Assembly (NCBI RefSeq): GCF_009870125.1
Contig: NC_046679.1
Span: forward strand, 12,896,001-12,960,000
Direction: 5' to 3'
Origin: Drosophila pseudoobscura
Lineage: Eukaryota; Arthropoda; Insecta; Diptera; Drosophilidae
Length of the DNA stretch: 64,000 bases
Shown here in pieces: positions 27,001 through 40,600 of this stretch. Position 1 is the first letter of the stretch. Every line of letters begins with the position of its first letter. Below the pieces are notes generated by a model. The model did not search any database and was not told where the DNA came from. It was given only the letters and a program-made list of their open reading frames with translations. A program made the position numbers and the translations under genes.

Positions 27001-30000
27001 GACTCTGCCCCTATTTTGCACATAAACTTTTCAATTTGAGAGCCAGCGCAAAAAATGGAATAACCCAGGGATCCCTTTATGCACGACAGATTTGCGCCTT
27101 GACCCCACTCACAGCCGAAGAGCCAACAGCCGAAGAGCCCAACAGCCAAGAGAAAAAAGTAGCACACAAATCGGACCAACAACGGCAAAAACTTTGTGCA
27201 AATCGCGCTGGATTTACATAATTTTAAATGCTGGCTTATTGGTTTGTGTTGGCCTCCAAACGAGGAGTGGAGAAGTGCGCCAGGCCAGGGGGGTATAGGC
27301 GGTGGAGGTGGAAGATCCAGGCCAGGAAGTGGGCAAGTCCAAGTGACCCGGTCAAAACGTTTATTGCCATTTTGGCTTTGACTTTTTCCATTCCGCCTTT
27401 TTTTGTCACTGTTCACTCTTTGGAGAGTGTGTGTTTGTGTGCGTACCCTTTAAAGAGGGTATCTTAGACTAGAAGCTGGCGTTGGTTCATCTTTGGGCTA
27501 CAAATCCTAAGAATTCTTTATTGCTCTGCTGCTAATCCGATGACTATATACCCCGCAGAGGACCGGCTTTTATCTGCCAGGGTATCTGCTAGTTTGCTAA
27601 CTTTTCTTTCATGTCTTTTTTTGGGTCTTTTCTTGCAACATTTTCATTTGGCGATGGCGATAGCGACGAGGGTCCCCAATTTGCATATCTGATTAATATG
27701 AATACATTAGTTCTGTGATTTGGCACAGTAAACCAATAGAATTAAATGCTTTTGCTGATTGCAGAGACAAAGGTCAAGTTGGCTCCTATCTCTGTCTCCT
27801 CGCTCTCCCCTCCCTGTCTCTCTGGGGGCAGTAATAATGCGTTTGGGGTTCTGGTTACTTAAATTCAATTAGCATTTCCGCCTGAACTCCGCTTGGCTGC
27901 CTTTGCCTCTGTCTGTGGCTTTCTCTCCCACTCATAATGCGATTTGTACTCGAAATCAGAGACATGTAAAGTATGTTATTTTTTGCGCTTTCTGGCGCTC
28001 GTCTCCAAGTGCGGACTCCAGACACACAACAGAGCTCGTTCTTCCCCGTTTGGAGCTTTTATTGAGGAAGCGACAAATTTATTTAAATTAAGTCAAAAAT
28101 GCCTTCTTTGCTGCCGCTGTCTGCTGCTCGTAACTTTGCTTAATGTGTGGTAGATCTGACAATTATGACAGCGTCGAATGCAAGATGGAATCGGAATAAA
28201 TTACTTCTTAGGGCCAGGGGGGTGGGACTAGTGGGGGCCTGGGATCGGGCTACAGCCACCATTATTGGGAGTCGAGTCTGTTGTCGGCTCTATTAAGTGG
28301 ATTATGTTGTTTTGTCTGCTGAAGGGAGGATATGGATGTGGTCTGCTGGCCGTGCGGGCTTGTGGATTGCGGCTTGTTGGTCCATTGGATGACCTCTATC
28401 CTATCCTGTCCTGTCCTGTGCTGTGCTGTCCTGTCCTGTCCTTACCCCACAATCTCCCTTTCTACTATCGTGGGCTGTCGTCGAGAGCCTTTGCTGTGAT
28501 TTATGTTGGGCAATTTTGTCCTGCGTAGCTTCATAAATTTTATTATCCTGCAATTGCAAACCGAGTGCCCTGGGCCCGACCCACGACCCCACACTCCTCT
28601 CCCCTCCCTTTTTTTCAAGTTTATGGGTCAGCAAATTTTATTTATTGCACGCCCTCAATTGACAGTTTAAGTTGATCCACGGGGGGAATGGTGGTTCGGT
28701 CGCCCTGGAACCTGATAGTATTAGCAAAACGGCTTAGGATTGATCCCGTTACGTGCCGCAAGGCATTGCCAGTGGTGCCGGAACATTTGTGTGTGTTAAT
28801 CATTTTTTAACAAAGGATTTTCAAGTATCAAACAGTGATATGGAGCGACGTGATTCCGATTTGTGTCGGGGATCAAATAATGGTTAATATTGAGTGACAG
28901 CTCGCTTGGTTATCCGCGGTTCCAGAATGTGTACACATTTCTGCTCTTATATCTAGTTTATTACAAGCTTAATTTTGCCTATTCCTCACTTCTTCAAGAA
29001 CCGATAAATTAGTCAGACGATCCAGAAACCAATCTAAGTCTTTAGATTTGAGGGAAATCTAGTACTGATTCAGGATTTATTTCTATAACAAACAAAGATA
29101 GGCTTGAGTCAGCTATTCTCGTATTACTCGTAGAATCACAGGGCTCCTATGATACGACACTTATCTGAGAACCCGAGACCCAACCCGAGACCCACCTCGA
29201 GACCCAACCAGATTCACTTTGGTGAATCAATTCAGCCCAGAGAGACTCAGACTCAGACTGAGACTGAGACTGGGCCTGAGTCACTGTGTTTACGGCCCCT
29301 GGGCCTGACCTTGACCAAGTGTATGGGGATAATAATAGGTGGTTTCCGCCACAGAGACTAGTTCCCAGTATTTGAAATCGTTTTCGCCGGAGATCAAAGT
29401 GATTTCAAGCACAAACAGGCGTGCGACATTTATTCGTTTCATTTCATTCATATGAGACAATCTCTAAAATTAGTGACAAAAACACACACGAAAATGTAAA
29501 ATAAAACCGGTCTTATGTTTGATCGAGGGCACATCGAATTCACCTTTCAAGACTCCAATTAGTTTTCAATTTTTCTGACTCTGTCTCCGAGGGAGGGGGG
29601 AGGCCCTTTGTGGGGGCTAATCAGCCCCTGTGATACCCGACGACAGCCGCGACACAGAATTTAATTTCTTCCATTCGTCTTCATTGCCTGGGGGATGCGA
29701 CGGTGACACCTCCCAAATGCCAACAGACAGGCGTCGATAAATCAGCGCGGGACGAGTCGTCCTCGGCGGCATCATCAGCAAACAATCCTCTAGGGGTCTG
29801 GAAATAATTTGTTAAGGTTTACGATGCTCGAAATGTCGCCCGATAATTGATTTTACGACACCCACACATCCTTATCCCACAGACACGTGATAGGGCATCC
29901 TCGAAGTGGATTTTTACTTTGAAACCGCGGCTGCTACTTAAAATAATTCGTATGCAGGTACAGACATAGAAACACACATACATACATACATATGTACAAA

Positions 30001-30600
30001 TGTATGAACAAAAGCACAGTAAACAGGGATCAAACGAGTGATATTTCCTGTACCAAATATAAGGGGTAGGTAGAGCAAGCAGAGAGAGAGAGAGAGAGAG
30101 CGGCAGTGAGAGAGAGGCCTCCGCGAGAGGGAGAGTAAGCAGCTGGCTACCTAGGCAACCCAGGCTCTCATCAGTGCTGGCAAACATAGCGGAATCATAG
30201 CTAGAAAAAGTAGAAGTAGTTCAAAGAGCTATTCCAAAGGAAGAGCAAGAATTTCCATAGAAGCTAGATGATTCATCGAATTAATTTTATTTATCACTCT
30301 TTGGACTTTTTCGTGAGACTAAAGCAGTTTGTAAAACAGTAAAATAATACATTTGTATAACCTCTTCTGGGGTTCTGTTTCGACTTACATATTGTTAAGA
30401 ACATGTATGTTTAGCTAGAATAAATAGGCATATTTTGTGTATGTACAATTTGCCTTAGTTTTAGTAATATTTCGCTATAATCTGTCTGCAAAATATATTA
30501 GCTATGCCCCACATTAAAACAGTACATATCTGGCTTGAAAACAGCTAAATTACCAGCACTATTGCACCTCTCATATGTAAAGAGAGGATTTCGAACCTAG
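24055..30600 (+). other. wake: Intron of the module B transcript and upstream DNA of module C
   Basis: Mostly AT-rich non-coding sequence. No reliable exon was found. It includes GATCC-type repeats near 26395, a CCTGT repeat near 28400-28440, an ACTCAG/ACTGAG repeat at 29245-29272 and a GA run at 30081-30100. Confidence 0.5.
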
Positions 30601-30858
30601 AGAGAGAGAGAGAGAACGGAATCACGTTCGTTCCGATGCTGTTCTCCCACAAGAGAACTTTTCACATTCGATTTTTGAAACACGCGACGCGCACAACTGA
30701 AAATCCTGCCATAAAACCAAAAACAAAACATCAAAAACGGGAAAAGAAATGGAAATAAACTGAAAACGTGTAAAATGTGATATATTCGTGGACTAAAAAA
30801 CGTATTTATGATAGAATCGAATCAAAGGAAACGCAACGAAAACCGGTTAAAGTGATCA
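30600..30858 (+). promoter_or_regulatory. wake: Candidate promoter and 5' UTR for wake module C
   Basis: A GAGA-factor-type run (GA repeat, 30600-30615) is followed by GC-rich sequence and then AT-rich leader up to the ATG at 30859. A TGA in frame just upstream (30853) shows that the ATG at 30859 begins translation unless an intron intervenes. No good acceptor precedes the ATG closely. GAGA boxes just upstream of starts are common in fly developmental promoters, but the start site itself is not visible. Confidence 0.35.
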
Positions 30859-31526
30859 ATGGAGCGTCGCAAGGCGTTGGGCATGTATTCGAAGATGAAG
30901 GACCAGCAGGCGGCACTGATACCGACCCCGCAGAAGGATAATGAAGACGAGGACTCGCTACCCGCGTTGCGCCGCTCGCATTCGGTGCGATCCTCCCTGC
31001 GGCGCCTCAAGAGCAAGCTGCACAGTCCCGCCCTGCCGCTGCAGTCGCCCTTCAAGCTTCGCGCCCATCTGCATTCGCGCAATCGCACACGGACGGCGCT
31101 GGACAAGAGCAAGGCGGCGAAGGCACTGCGCTTGTGGAGCGAAATCGATGCCGTGGCCGTGGTCACCACCAAAGTGAAGGGCAAGAACGAGTTTGTGCCG
31201 CTCAAGCGGCAGCCCGGCTCCGAGCTGGCCGCCGATCAGGAGGAACTGGGCATCGAGCAGCTGATGTCCACGCTGCCCGTGGGCGTGACGCTGCCGCGAA
31301 AGGCCTGCAAGCTGCTCCAAATACCCGAGAGCTATTGCCAGCCGGAGCAGGCGAAGGCAGCCCCCAAGGCCACGCTGGACTCGGACCTGGAGCGGACGCT
31401 GAGCGGCGACGACTCAATATCTGTGCTGGCGGACATCACGCGGAATGCCCAACAGGGGATCTATGGAACGACGCGCATGCGCACGGCCACCATCCGGAAG
31501 CCGATGCCGTACCTGAACAGTCGTAG
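30859..31526 (+). CDS. wake: wake alternative N-terminal module C (start exon)
   Basis: Encodes MERRKALGMYSKMKDQQAAL and on to MPYLNSR, about 222 residues with balanced composition and no stops. Basic patches (LRRSHSVRSSLRRLKSKL) are followed by a folded-looking segment around KALRLWSEIDAVAVVTTKVK and a hydrophobic LMSTLPVGVTLPRKACKLL. Two donors lie four bases apart: GTAGGT after 31522 (phase 1) and GTGTCC after 31526 (phase 2). The second matches the shared exon at 32115 and gives a 1637-residue protein. The first matches 33063 and gives 1542 residues. The start is fixed by the in-frame TGA at 30853. Confidence 0.75.
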
Positions 31527-32114
31527 GTGTCCGTGACCCTTTTTCTAGATAGCTTTTTCCCAGAAAAATCCGTGGGAGGAAACCGGAATGGAGTTTATAC
31601 ATAAATCGCGTTTAAGTGCCAGATTCAGATGTGATTTAGTGAAATGTTGTCTCTCGTTTTGTGGTTCCATTCTATGATTTGATTTGATTTGAATTTATAT
31701 CCATCATGTGTTGATTTGGCATTTTTATTTGCCTCCCAGTGGGTCAATGAACTGTTCGAAATGCTATTCCGAAAAGAAAGGAAAAAAGGGGAGGAAGCTG
31801 AAGCTGTACATATGGCTGTCTCAAGGAAGGGTTAGGTAGGGCTCTGGCTGCGGCTTCCCATCTCAGATCTTGTTATTACATCAACGAAAGCAATTTCCCC
31901 TCAACTCTCGTGGCCATTTGTCGCTTGTTTACACGAGAGTTGTTTCCTTTCGAAGAAAGAAACCCATAAAACGAGTGTGGAAAGAGGTTGAATATTCATT
32001 TGAATGTTTCATGGGATATATTTATGCGCACACATCTGTTGACCATACAAACACTGGCTTAATCCCATGGCAAAATACATATCTGGCGGGGTCGTTAATG
32101 TTATGCTCTTGCAG

Positions 32115-35100
32115 ATGCTACCAGAGCGATAGCCATAAAGTCCCCTGTCCGCCGCAGAAGCTCCAGATGAGCAGCTGTCTGCGCTCTCCGGCGGTGTTCA
32201 TGCGCCAGAAATCGTTTCACACGCTCAACGAGCTGACCAAATTCTGTCAATTGAAAGTGTCCCCAACAGCGGCGGCACGGGCGGCGGCTGCAACACCATC
32301 ATCACCAGCGGCAGCGGCAGCTACCCACGGCACACTGCCACCGCCTGCGCCTCCGTTACAGCAACGCCGGCGTCACAGTCACTATGCCTTCGATGGTAAG
32401 AGAGATGGGTTAGAGGACGGTGCTCATGCAGTGCCCCCATGCGGGGCAATTAAGAAATGCGCTTGAAATACTTACATTTATCATCATTCCTACATACAAT
32501 ACCAAAGGCATAGTTATTAAAGACAATTGAAGTGGAATGGCAAGGGGAACAATCATCACGAGTGGTGGGTGGGTGCCAGGCTTAGGTGGGCGCTTCTCGC
32601 GTTGCATGGACACATACCATAACCAAACACACACTAACAAGCATTCATACTTACAAAGCAAACACAAACAAATGGTTGGATTCCGCTTTTGCATAATTAA
32701 TATAATTGGTTCGATGGTCATCATCATCTCATCTCAACTTGGGCCAGAAAAGAGAACCACACACAACAGCGGTTGGAATAGGCATTTATGTTTCATATTT
32801 AATTAATCACATCGGCAAACACAGCAGGCGGAAACAACAATAATAATTGTAACAATTACATGACGGTCCCCCACCCCCTCCCCCATCATTCTACCCACCC
32901 ACGGCGGGCTATTTACCTTCTCTGTACATACTCGTATATACAACAAATCCCGCAACAAATCCTGCATTTAATTTATATTTAGTTTTAATTGGTTTTTATG
33001 TTTGCATTTAATTTTGATTTTCCTATTATTTTATTTTAATTTATCCCTCATCCCCCCGATAGACAACATTCAATCGCAGTCGCAGTCGCAGTCGTATCGG
33101 GAGAGCGACACTGAATCTGTGGACAACCAGGTCAAGCTGCGACCCAAGGATCGGGATAACTATCCCACATATTATCCAGCGCCGTTGCTGTCCACTCGCT
33201 GGTCCGATCAGCTGACGCAGCATGCGGCGGTAGCCAAGATACGCACCGCCATCTCCTGCCACACACAGGATCTCAGAGAGATGGAGTACCTACTGCCGCA
33301 CTCGACACAGTCGCAGTCGCAGCTCTGCATCTCCCGCCACTCGCAGCCGAAGAACGCCAAGCTGCGGGATGACCATGATGACGAGGAGACGGCCGATTCC
33401 GCCGACCTGGAGACGGCGCCACTTTCCGCCGGGGACGAGAACACGGCGGCCAATGTGCAACAGCTATCCGTGCACCGCCAGCCCGTGCAGCTGAGAACGA
33501 AAGTAACAGGCAACATACCCCATCCGCGTGCCAGCAAAATGTCCAAGAAGCAGCAGAAACTGGCACAGGCACAGTTCGAAAAGCTGACCCAGAGCAACCT
33601 TCATCTGCATGGTAGGCCCAGGACAACCAAAAACTAATCCACTAACGCAACCAGGACTTGATCTTAAGCCCTCAGATTAGTTGGAACTGCAACTAAACTC
33701 TCTTTATGTATGTGTCTCTTTGTAGCTCTGTTTTCGGCCGTGGAGCATGGGCATCTGGACAAGGCACGCACCATCCTGGAGTCCACAGATGTGGATGTGA
33801 ATAGGTAACATTTCTCATCGCCCATCCCTACATATATGTACTCCTAACACACCTACTAACCCTTCACAGCATTAACAATGATGGTCTCTCCGCCTTGGAT
33901 CTGGCCGTTCTCAGCAACAATCGTTCCATGACCAAAATGCTGCTCCAGCACGGCGCCATGGAGGGCTCTCAGTGTAAGTTCAAGCACATCTCATGCTGTT
34001 CCTTTCACTGATCAATCTTAATCTCAATATCGTTTGCAGTTTCCGCGGAGAACATTGGCAGCAAGCTCAATGGCCTGCTGCAGGACGCCGAGTCGCGCAT
34101 CCACGATCTGAGCGGACCGGAGGGCCTCTGTCCACCCATTTTCGCCTCGCGACCCTCCATCTCGAGCATCATAATTGGTGAGTGGCCCACACAGCCATCA
34201 GCAATCCGTCATGGATGGGGCTCTTAATCAGCGTGTCTCTTTCCCCAGGAAACTCGAGTGCCTCCGTGACAGGCTGTACGGGCAGCGAGGTGGAGAAGCA
34301 GATCGGCATCTGGGAGCGTCGCGTCAAGGGCCTGCGACGGCTGCTGCTTGGCTGGGACCAGGCAAGGCCGCCAGATGCGCCCGCCTCGGTGGTCGTAGAT
34401 GTCACCGGCGACAATTCCATCAGCGTACAAATCTTGGAGCCCTTTGAGGGTGCCATCGGCACGAAATTTAAAGGTACGCAACCGCAGAACCAAGTGGCCT
34501 CTCAATCTCATGCTGATTGCTTTGCGACTGATGGCTGTGATGTGGTTAGACCCACATTTTGATTTGGCTTTGACTCAACCTCTGTCTCCGTCTCTATTTC
34601 TGTCTCTGTCTCTGTCACAGTTCAATGGTCGACCCGCGCGGACTTCAATAACGTGGTAGGCGAAAGCGAGCTGCTGGAATGGGTGAGCTTCCATGGCACA
34701 ATGGGCGCCCAGTGTCACATATCCGGCCTCACCCAGGGACGTCGATACTTCCTGCGCGCCTCCTGCGGCAATGTCAAGGGTTGGGGTGCCTATCGCACCT
34801 CAGTTCCAGCTAGCGTGGTGCCATCGAGTGAGTATCCCGGAACCCTAATCAATCAACTGCGTTTAAACCATGACATATCCTTCTTCTTGATAGCCTGGCG
34901 TGACTTGGACAATCGTGAGGACCGATTTGTGGGCCGTCACCGCATTCTGGACAACCTCTTTACGGCCGTGCGTTTGGCCCGACCCGCCGATGTCTCGGAA
35001 CTCACACTAGATCCTGCGGGCGGCCAGCGACGCAACCCCAAGAAAAAGACCACCATCAAGCAGCTCTTTTCGGTGGCCTCCAAGTTCCAAAAGACCCTCA

Positions 35101-37617
35101 GAAGGTACATACATATATGGGAATGAAGCACAAATCAGGGACTAAACCAATCCAATTTCCCACAGGGGCATCTACTTCTCGTGCATCGTCCACTGCGATG
35201 ACAAGGTGCTGGTGACCAGCGAGGACTTTCCGCCCGTCATCGAGATCGACGAATCGTATCCGAGTGCCCTGCACATGGACTACTACTGGCTGATGAAGGT
35301 GGCCTGCACCTGGGACGATGTCAAGTCGCTGCGCTCCGACATGGAGCGCAATCTCACGTCTGCCGTTCACTTCCGGACAAAGCTTTTGTCTGCCGTCTGC
35401 CAGATGCAGTCGGCGCTGGGCTTCACGGACCTCGGCCAGCTGTACTACAAGCCGCTGCGGGACTCGCAGGGCACTGTTGTCCTCACCTGCGTCCAGTCGG
35501 TGAAGAGCCAGAAGGCCGTCTCCATACTCAACTCCCGCTGGCTGCCGGTCAGCAAGCTGCAGAAGAAACTCGGGGCCCTGCACGAGGACTACAACATCAA
35601 CGAGATGCTCATCTCCTCGATTGGCGAGCAGATGCACTACCAGCAGGCGGCCCTGCAGCGCCTGGAGCCGGGCCTCTATCTGGGCTATCTGAAAATGCAG
35701 TGCTCCATGGACCAGATCCAGGTGGTGGTGCCTGTGAAGACCCCCAATGTCCTGCCCCATTGCAAGGTGCGCGAGAACAGCCACATCACGGCCGAGGAGT
35801 GGCAGGTGCTACATCGTAGCGGCGATCCGCTGCGCCTCCCATTGGAATTCAGCTCGCCAGGTGGCGAACGGTCGGGCACCACAGAGGTGCAGCGCCTCTT
35901 CCTGTACGATCTCACCAATGCGATGCACAAGCTGTTCGCTGGGATGAACATCAAGGCCTCGGAGGCCACCACCCACCGCCTCTATGACGTGGAGGTGATC
36001 GAGCACAGTCCCGACATCAGCTTCCTGGTTGTGTGCCCCTCAGCGGAGTCGTCATGCGCGGTGCCCGGGCAGTCGGAGCTCCTGCTGCAGCGTGACGATC
36101 TGGCCAGCCTGAGCATCCAGGCCTTTGAGATGATCCATCTGCGCACTTACCAGCCGGCCATTATCCAGAAGTACGCCCGGCTCTCCTGCATCCTGGAGCT
36201 GGACACAGCGCTGGCCACGCATTCGCTGCGCGAGGCCTTCTCCAGCAGCGAACTGCAGGCGGCCAAGGAGCGACTGGCCACGCTGCAGGAGCTCAGCTCC
36301 AGCCTGACGCTAGTGTGGAAGAGCGTGCGCTGGCTGATGGATGTGGTGGCCTATGCGCGCAACAAGAGTGCCCAGCCGTCGTTGGCCATGCGGGAGATCC
36401 TCGACTTTGCCCAGCTGCGGCAGGACGAGCTGTCCGCGGCGGGGGGCCAGTCCAAGCAGCTCCTGCAGCTCCCGATACGCGAGAGCAAGTTCAACAAGAC
36501 AGGCACTGGACGTGGCAGCTGGCCTGGACCCGGCACCAACGAGGATCAATCGCAGGGCAAGCCGGAGCACTCGAAGTCGGAGCAGAATCTGGGCCAGACT
36601 GCAATCACCCCAGTGGATGCCACCACTTCCAAGCAACAGCAGCAGCAGCAGTCACAAATGCAACAGCAACAACAGCAGCAGCTGTTGCAAGTATCCACCA
36701 GCGAGTACGCAGGGTCCACATGCTCAGAGGTGTCGCTGCGGAAGAACAGCGGCGACTCCATGAGCTCCACCTACACGCCTCAGAGCTTCTACTCTGCCGT
36801 GGACTCCATCTCGGATAAGAACAGCAGCAGCAGCGTCTTTGCCCTGCCACCGTCACGCTCCGATGACACTCTGGCGGATGCATTGCGCCACTCGCAGGCG
36901 GTGGCAGCTCAACGGAAGCGCACCAGCTCCAACATCGGGCACCACACCTCGACGCCGCTCATCACGGTGCATAGTTCCAGCTCGGCTCCGTATCTAGCCG
37001 GATCGAGTGTGTCGCTCAGGAGTGGCAGCGGTGTCTTTGCCACGGATCTGGAGCACAAGCCGCTAAAGCCGGCCGTGAAGGCCGCTTCCAGTGCCAATTT
37101 GCGCGAAGGGGGACCCTACCTGAAGAGCACCCTGGCGGAGCTGAGGGCTGTGGGCGGCGAGGAGCCGGTGGCCAGCACCTCGAAGGCATCCTCCACCAAG
37201 AGCCTTTCGCGCCAAAGCAGTGAAGAGGACTCGGCCAGCTGCTCCAGCCTAAACACGGAGCAGGTGTCGGGCATCATCCAGGTGTACACCGCCTACAATA
37301 CCGGACTGGCCAGTGGCACCAGCCTCAAGCTCAACGTAACCCCAAAGACGACCGCCCGCGAGGTCATTAATCTGGTGGTCAAGCAGCTCAACATGGCCGT
37401 GGTGCTGAAAGGCAACAACGGGCCCATCTACAGCGCCGATATGCTGGAGAACTTTTGCCTGGTGGCCGTGATTGGAGCACGAGAGCGCTGCCTGCGGGAC
37501 GACTTCAAGCCGCTGCAGCTGCAGAATCCCTGGAAGAAGGGACGCCTCTATGTGCGAAAGAAACACGAACTGCTGGCCGCCATCGAGCACTCCAACCGCA
37601 AGTCGCATTTGATTTGA
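32115..37617 (+). CDS. wake: wide awake shared exons: ankyrin repeats, FN3 and Ras-association domains
   Basis: Homologue of fly wide awake and mammalian ANKFN1/Nmf9, a cytoplasmic scaffold of clock-output neurons that promotes GABA-A receptor (Rdl) function at sleep onset. Exons, all phase-consistent: 32115-32395 (optional), 33063-33611, 33726-33804, 33870-33973, 34040-34177, 34249-34473, 34621-34827, 34894-35104 and 35166-37617. Two ankyrin repeats lie across 33726-33973 (FSAVEHGHLDKARTILE; DGLSALDLAVLSNNRSMTKM). A fibronectin type III fold lies across 34249-34827 (GLTQGRRYFLRASCGNVKGW). A long conserved region specific to the family begins at RGIYFSCIVHCDDKVLV. Ser/Gln-rich linkers follow, then a C-terminal RA domain (SGIIQVYTAYNTGLASGTSL to GRLYVRKKHELL). 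The stop is TGA at 37615. Confident in family and exon boundaries; which N-termini are used needs transcripts. Confidence 0.9.
32396..33062 (+). other. wake: Intron after optional wake exon 32115-32395
   Basis: A 667-base intron, GTAAGA to a C-rich tract and ATAG. AT-rich, with C-rich patches near 32870 and 33045. No other feature seen. Confidence 0.7.
36634..36690 (+). repeat. wake: Polyglutamine-coding CAG/CAA repeat in wake C-terminal exon
   Basis: Two blocks of CAG/CAA codons, interrupted by Ser and Met codons, encode a Gln-rich linker between the conserved core and the RA domain. The antisense strand gives a meaningless Cys/Leu run. Confidence 0.85.
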
Positions 37618-40600
37618 GCAATCGGAGACTATCAATGGAACTAGCGATGGATATAGGAAATACAGATTAATGAATCCGATCCGACTATTGTACATTTGTT
37701 TGTGTGTTTGGTTCCACCCGTTCCACATACCCGCACCGCACCGCACCGCTCCACGACAATGATCAACGATGATCGTCGACCAATTCCCAAATTAGACTGA
37801 ATTACTTATGTATGCCCCAAAAAATGGCAAATGAATGGTATTATTATATTTTGAATAGTTTAAAGTTCTACATAAGACCCACCCACATACATAAATACAC
37901 ATACTAACTAGTAATCCATTCACATACGAATCGAACTACAGATTGTTGTTAGTTTTTCTAGATTAAAGCGTAGAAAGAGCGAAGAGAAGAGAAGAAAAGA
38001 AAAGGTTACACCAATATCCAATATCCAATATGATATGATATGATATACGAATAGATATGTATTATATGTGTGTGCATCAATGTATTTTATTGTATGTATT
38101 TCGGTAGATTAGTGAACAAAATGTTTTGATTGTATTTTTGTGAAATTTTTAAGGGGCACTCACGCACACTCACACACTCGTAATCTAAGCGAAACCCACT
38201 GGATGTCAATATGCATTTTAAGTGTCACTCTTGATGTCTCCCGATGTGTTTGATTGTGTGTGTGTGTCCTTGACAATTGCAATTCCATTGGCTTAATGTT
38301 TAAAAGAAATGTATTAGTATGTAATCGGAATCAAACCAACAACAACAAGAAAACGAAAAATGCAAATATTTTTTAAAAATATATTGGCACAACTAAATGT
38401 TGAAAAAAACCAAACAAACAAATAGGAAACTTTTAATTCAAATTCTAAAGATTGTGTTTATTAAATGTATAGCTACACGAAGTCCAGACCTACGTAGATC
38501 CTCCTAACTATCCTAAACTAGTAGTAATCCTCCACTTTCCCCACTTGCAACTCGTGTTCTATTCAATTTTCTATCTATCTCAATGTGCAGAACAGTATGT
38601 GTCTATAACTTTAAAGTATACTACTATATGGGTACTCTTACAATGCAAAAAATACCTTAATTAACATAGTGGAAATTCTTCAGATATATGCATGTGTACT
38701 ATATGTATTGTTGTGAACCATAGACAAAGGAGTCCGTTTCATTGTCAAGCTCATGCCCCAAGTCCCAGTAGAAATGTACTTTTTGTTCGCGACAGCGATT
38801 CGAATTTAGATTGAAAGTAGATGATGGTGGATATACATTTCGAATCTTATGAGAAACTACACAGGATCACACTTACTTTAAATGAATGTGCAACACACGA
38901 GTCCACAACAGATATCGTACTATTTAAGATGTCTACGACCAACATACGATTTTTGTACATTTTATTCTCATGATTTTTGACGAGAAAAGAACGAGCAGAT
39001 TTTGATACATTTTTACTATGGTTTACAAGTGTCCTAGGGCTAGTCGAAGCGCAGCAACGAATGAACCATAAGGCGGCCATGCCCTCCTAACCCCCATTTG
39101 CGTTCATGCAACAGCAACAGCAACAACAACAGCAACAGCCCGGTTTCAAATTTGTATTACCGACAGACAATTGCCTCAATTCAAATAGTCTCCTTCCCAT
39201 TCCCATTCCCCTTCCCGGGAAATGGTCGAGCAAACAACGAAACGTATGCAAAGGCGAACAAATTCCATATTGTATGACCAGTTTTCTGTTTATTAACTCG
39301 GAATCGGAATGCCAATTAAACAATTTCAATTGTACGATACACAGCGTCCGTCCCCAGAAGAGCGTTTGATTTTACGAATGGATGCGAAACGTATACAGAG
39401 TATTATTATTATTTTGAATTGCGATCAAGTGAGATAGATTAGTTTTTACGATGCAATCTAATTGTAGCTAATGTGTGGAATATGTATAACCCAAAAGCAT
39501 CGTATTGTTTCGAAAATAAAAAAATACACCTGTAATTAGATATATGTATGTAGAGGATGAACCTTATCAAGTGTAACTCGTGAACACAAATTGCATGCCA
39601 GTACCAACAAACATCCATTATCAATTCCGTGTGTGTATTATTGGTGTGTGTTAACTGCTATAGTGTATTGTATTGTATTATTATCAACAAACAGAATGAA
39701 CAGCACTACTTGTCGTAAGAGATAATGTTGAAGCAATGTAAGTGGCGGAAGGAGTCGCGTGGACGAGTACTGTAGATTGGGAGTGTAGTCAAACTAAGAA
39801 TAATGTGAGTACCGAAGCATTCAAAGAATATTCAATTAAATTAATAAAGACTCAACAATTGTTATGGTGTAATCACAATCATGTTTGTTTCTATGTTCTA
39901 TGGAAATTTCTAGATAAAATAGGAGAATAATGATACTCATGAAATATTGCAAAATTCGAGTATAGTAATTACTTACTCATCGCAGCTCAGCCGGAACATA
40001 ATAACGGATCGACATACATACATTTTTATAGAGATAGCTATTTGTTACGTATACGCAGGGTGGGGGCTCTACAACTGCACTTGGATGCGGTTTGACAAAC
40101 GGCGGAAAAAGCTAATACTGATAACGAGCTGATAAGCCGAACATTTCACCAGTTCCTGATACCTGACAGCTGCTTGGAGAGGGTAAGATTAATTCTATTC
40201 GAGAGGCTTCTATCATCTTGCTGGCAACAGCAAAGAAATGTTGTGCTACATGTTGCTCCATAGCGTTTTGGAGGCCGATGCGTCACCTGCGTCGTGCGTG
40301 TATATACACATTGTATATATAGATATATTCTCGTAGTATAATGGGGATAATGACGACACTGATGAGCGACCTGTAATGATCGAAAAACAAGTTAGATTGA
40401 CTCATTCTCTCTCCCTCTCTCCCTCTCTCTCTCCTGTCTTTGTTGCTCTCTGCAGGGGGGAGTCAAGAAATATAACAAGTCATGGCGATAAGTGAACTTT
40501 GTTTTAGTGTATTTCCCTTCTCGGCAAACACATACAATAAACATTCGTCTGTATGTAGCTAATAGCTATGTATCTATTTGGTGCGTGCATAGCCCTTCAC

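Noticed and set aside
35098..35784. 228-codon open frame on the minus strand
   Set aside because: Antisense shadow of the large wake exon; no domain and no splice logic of its own.
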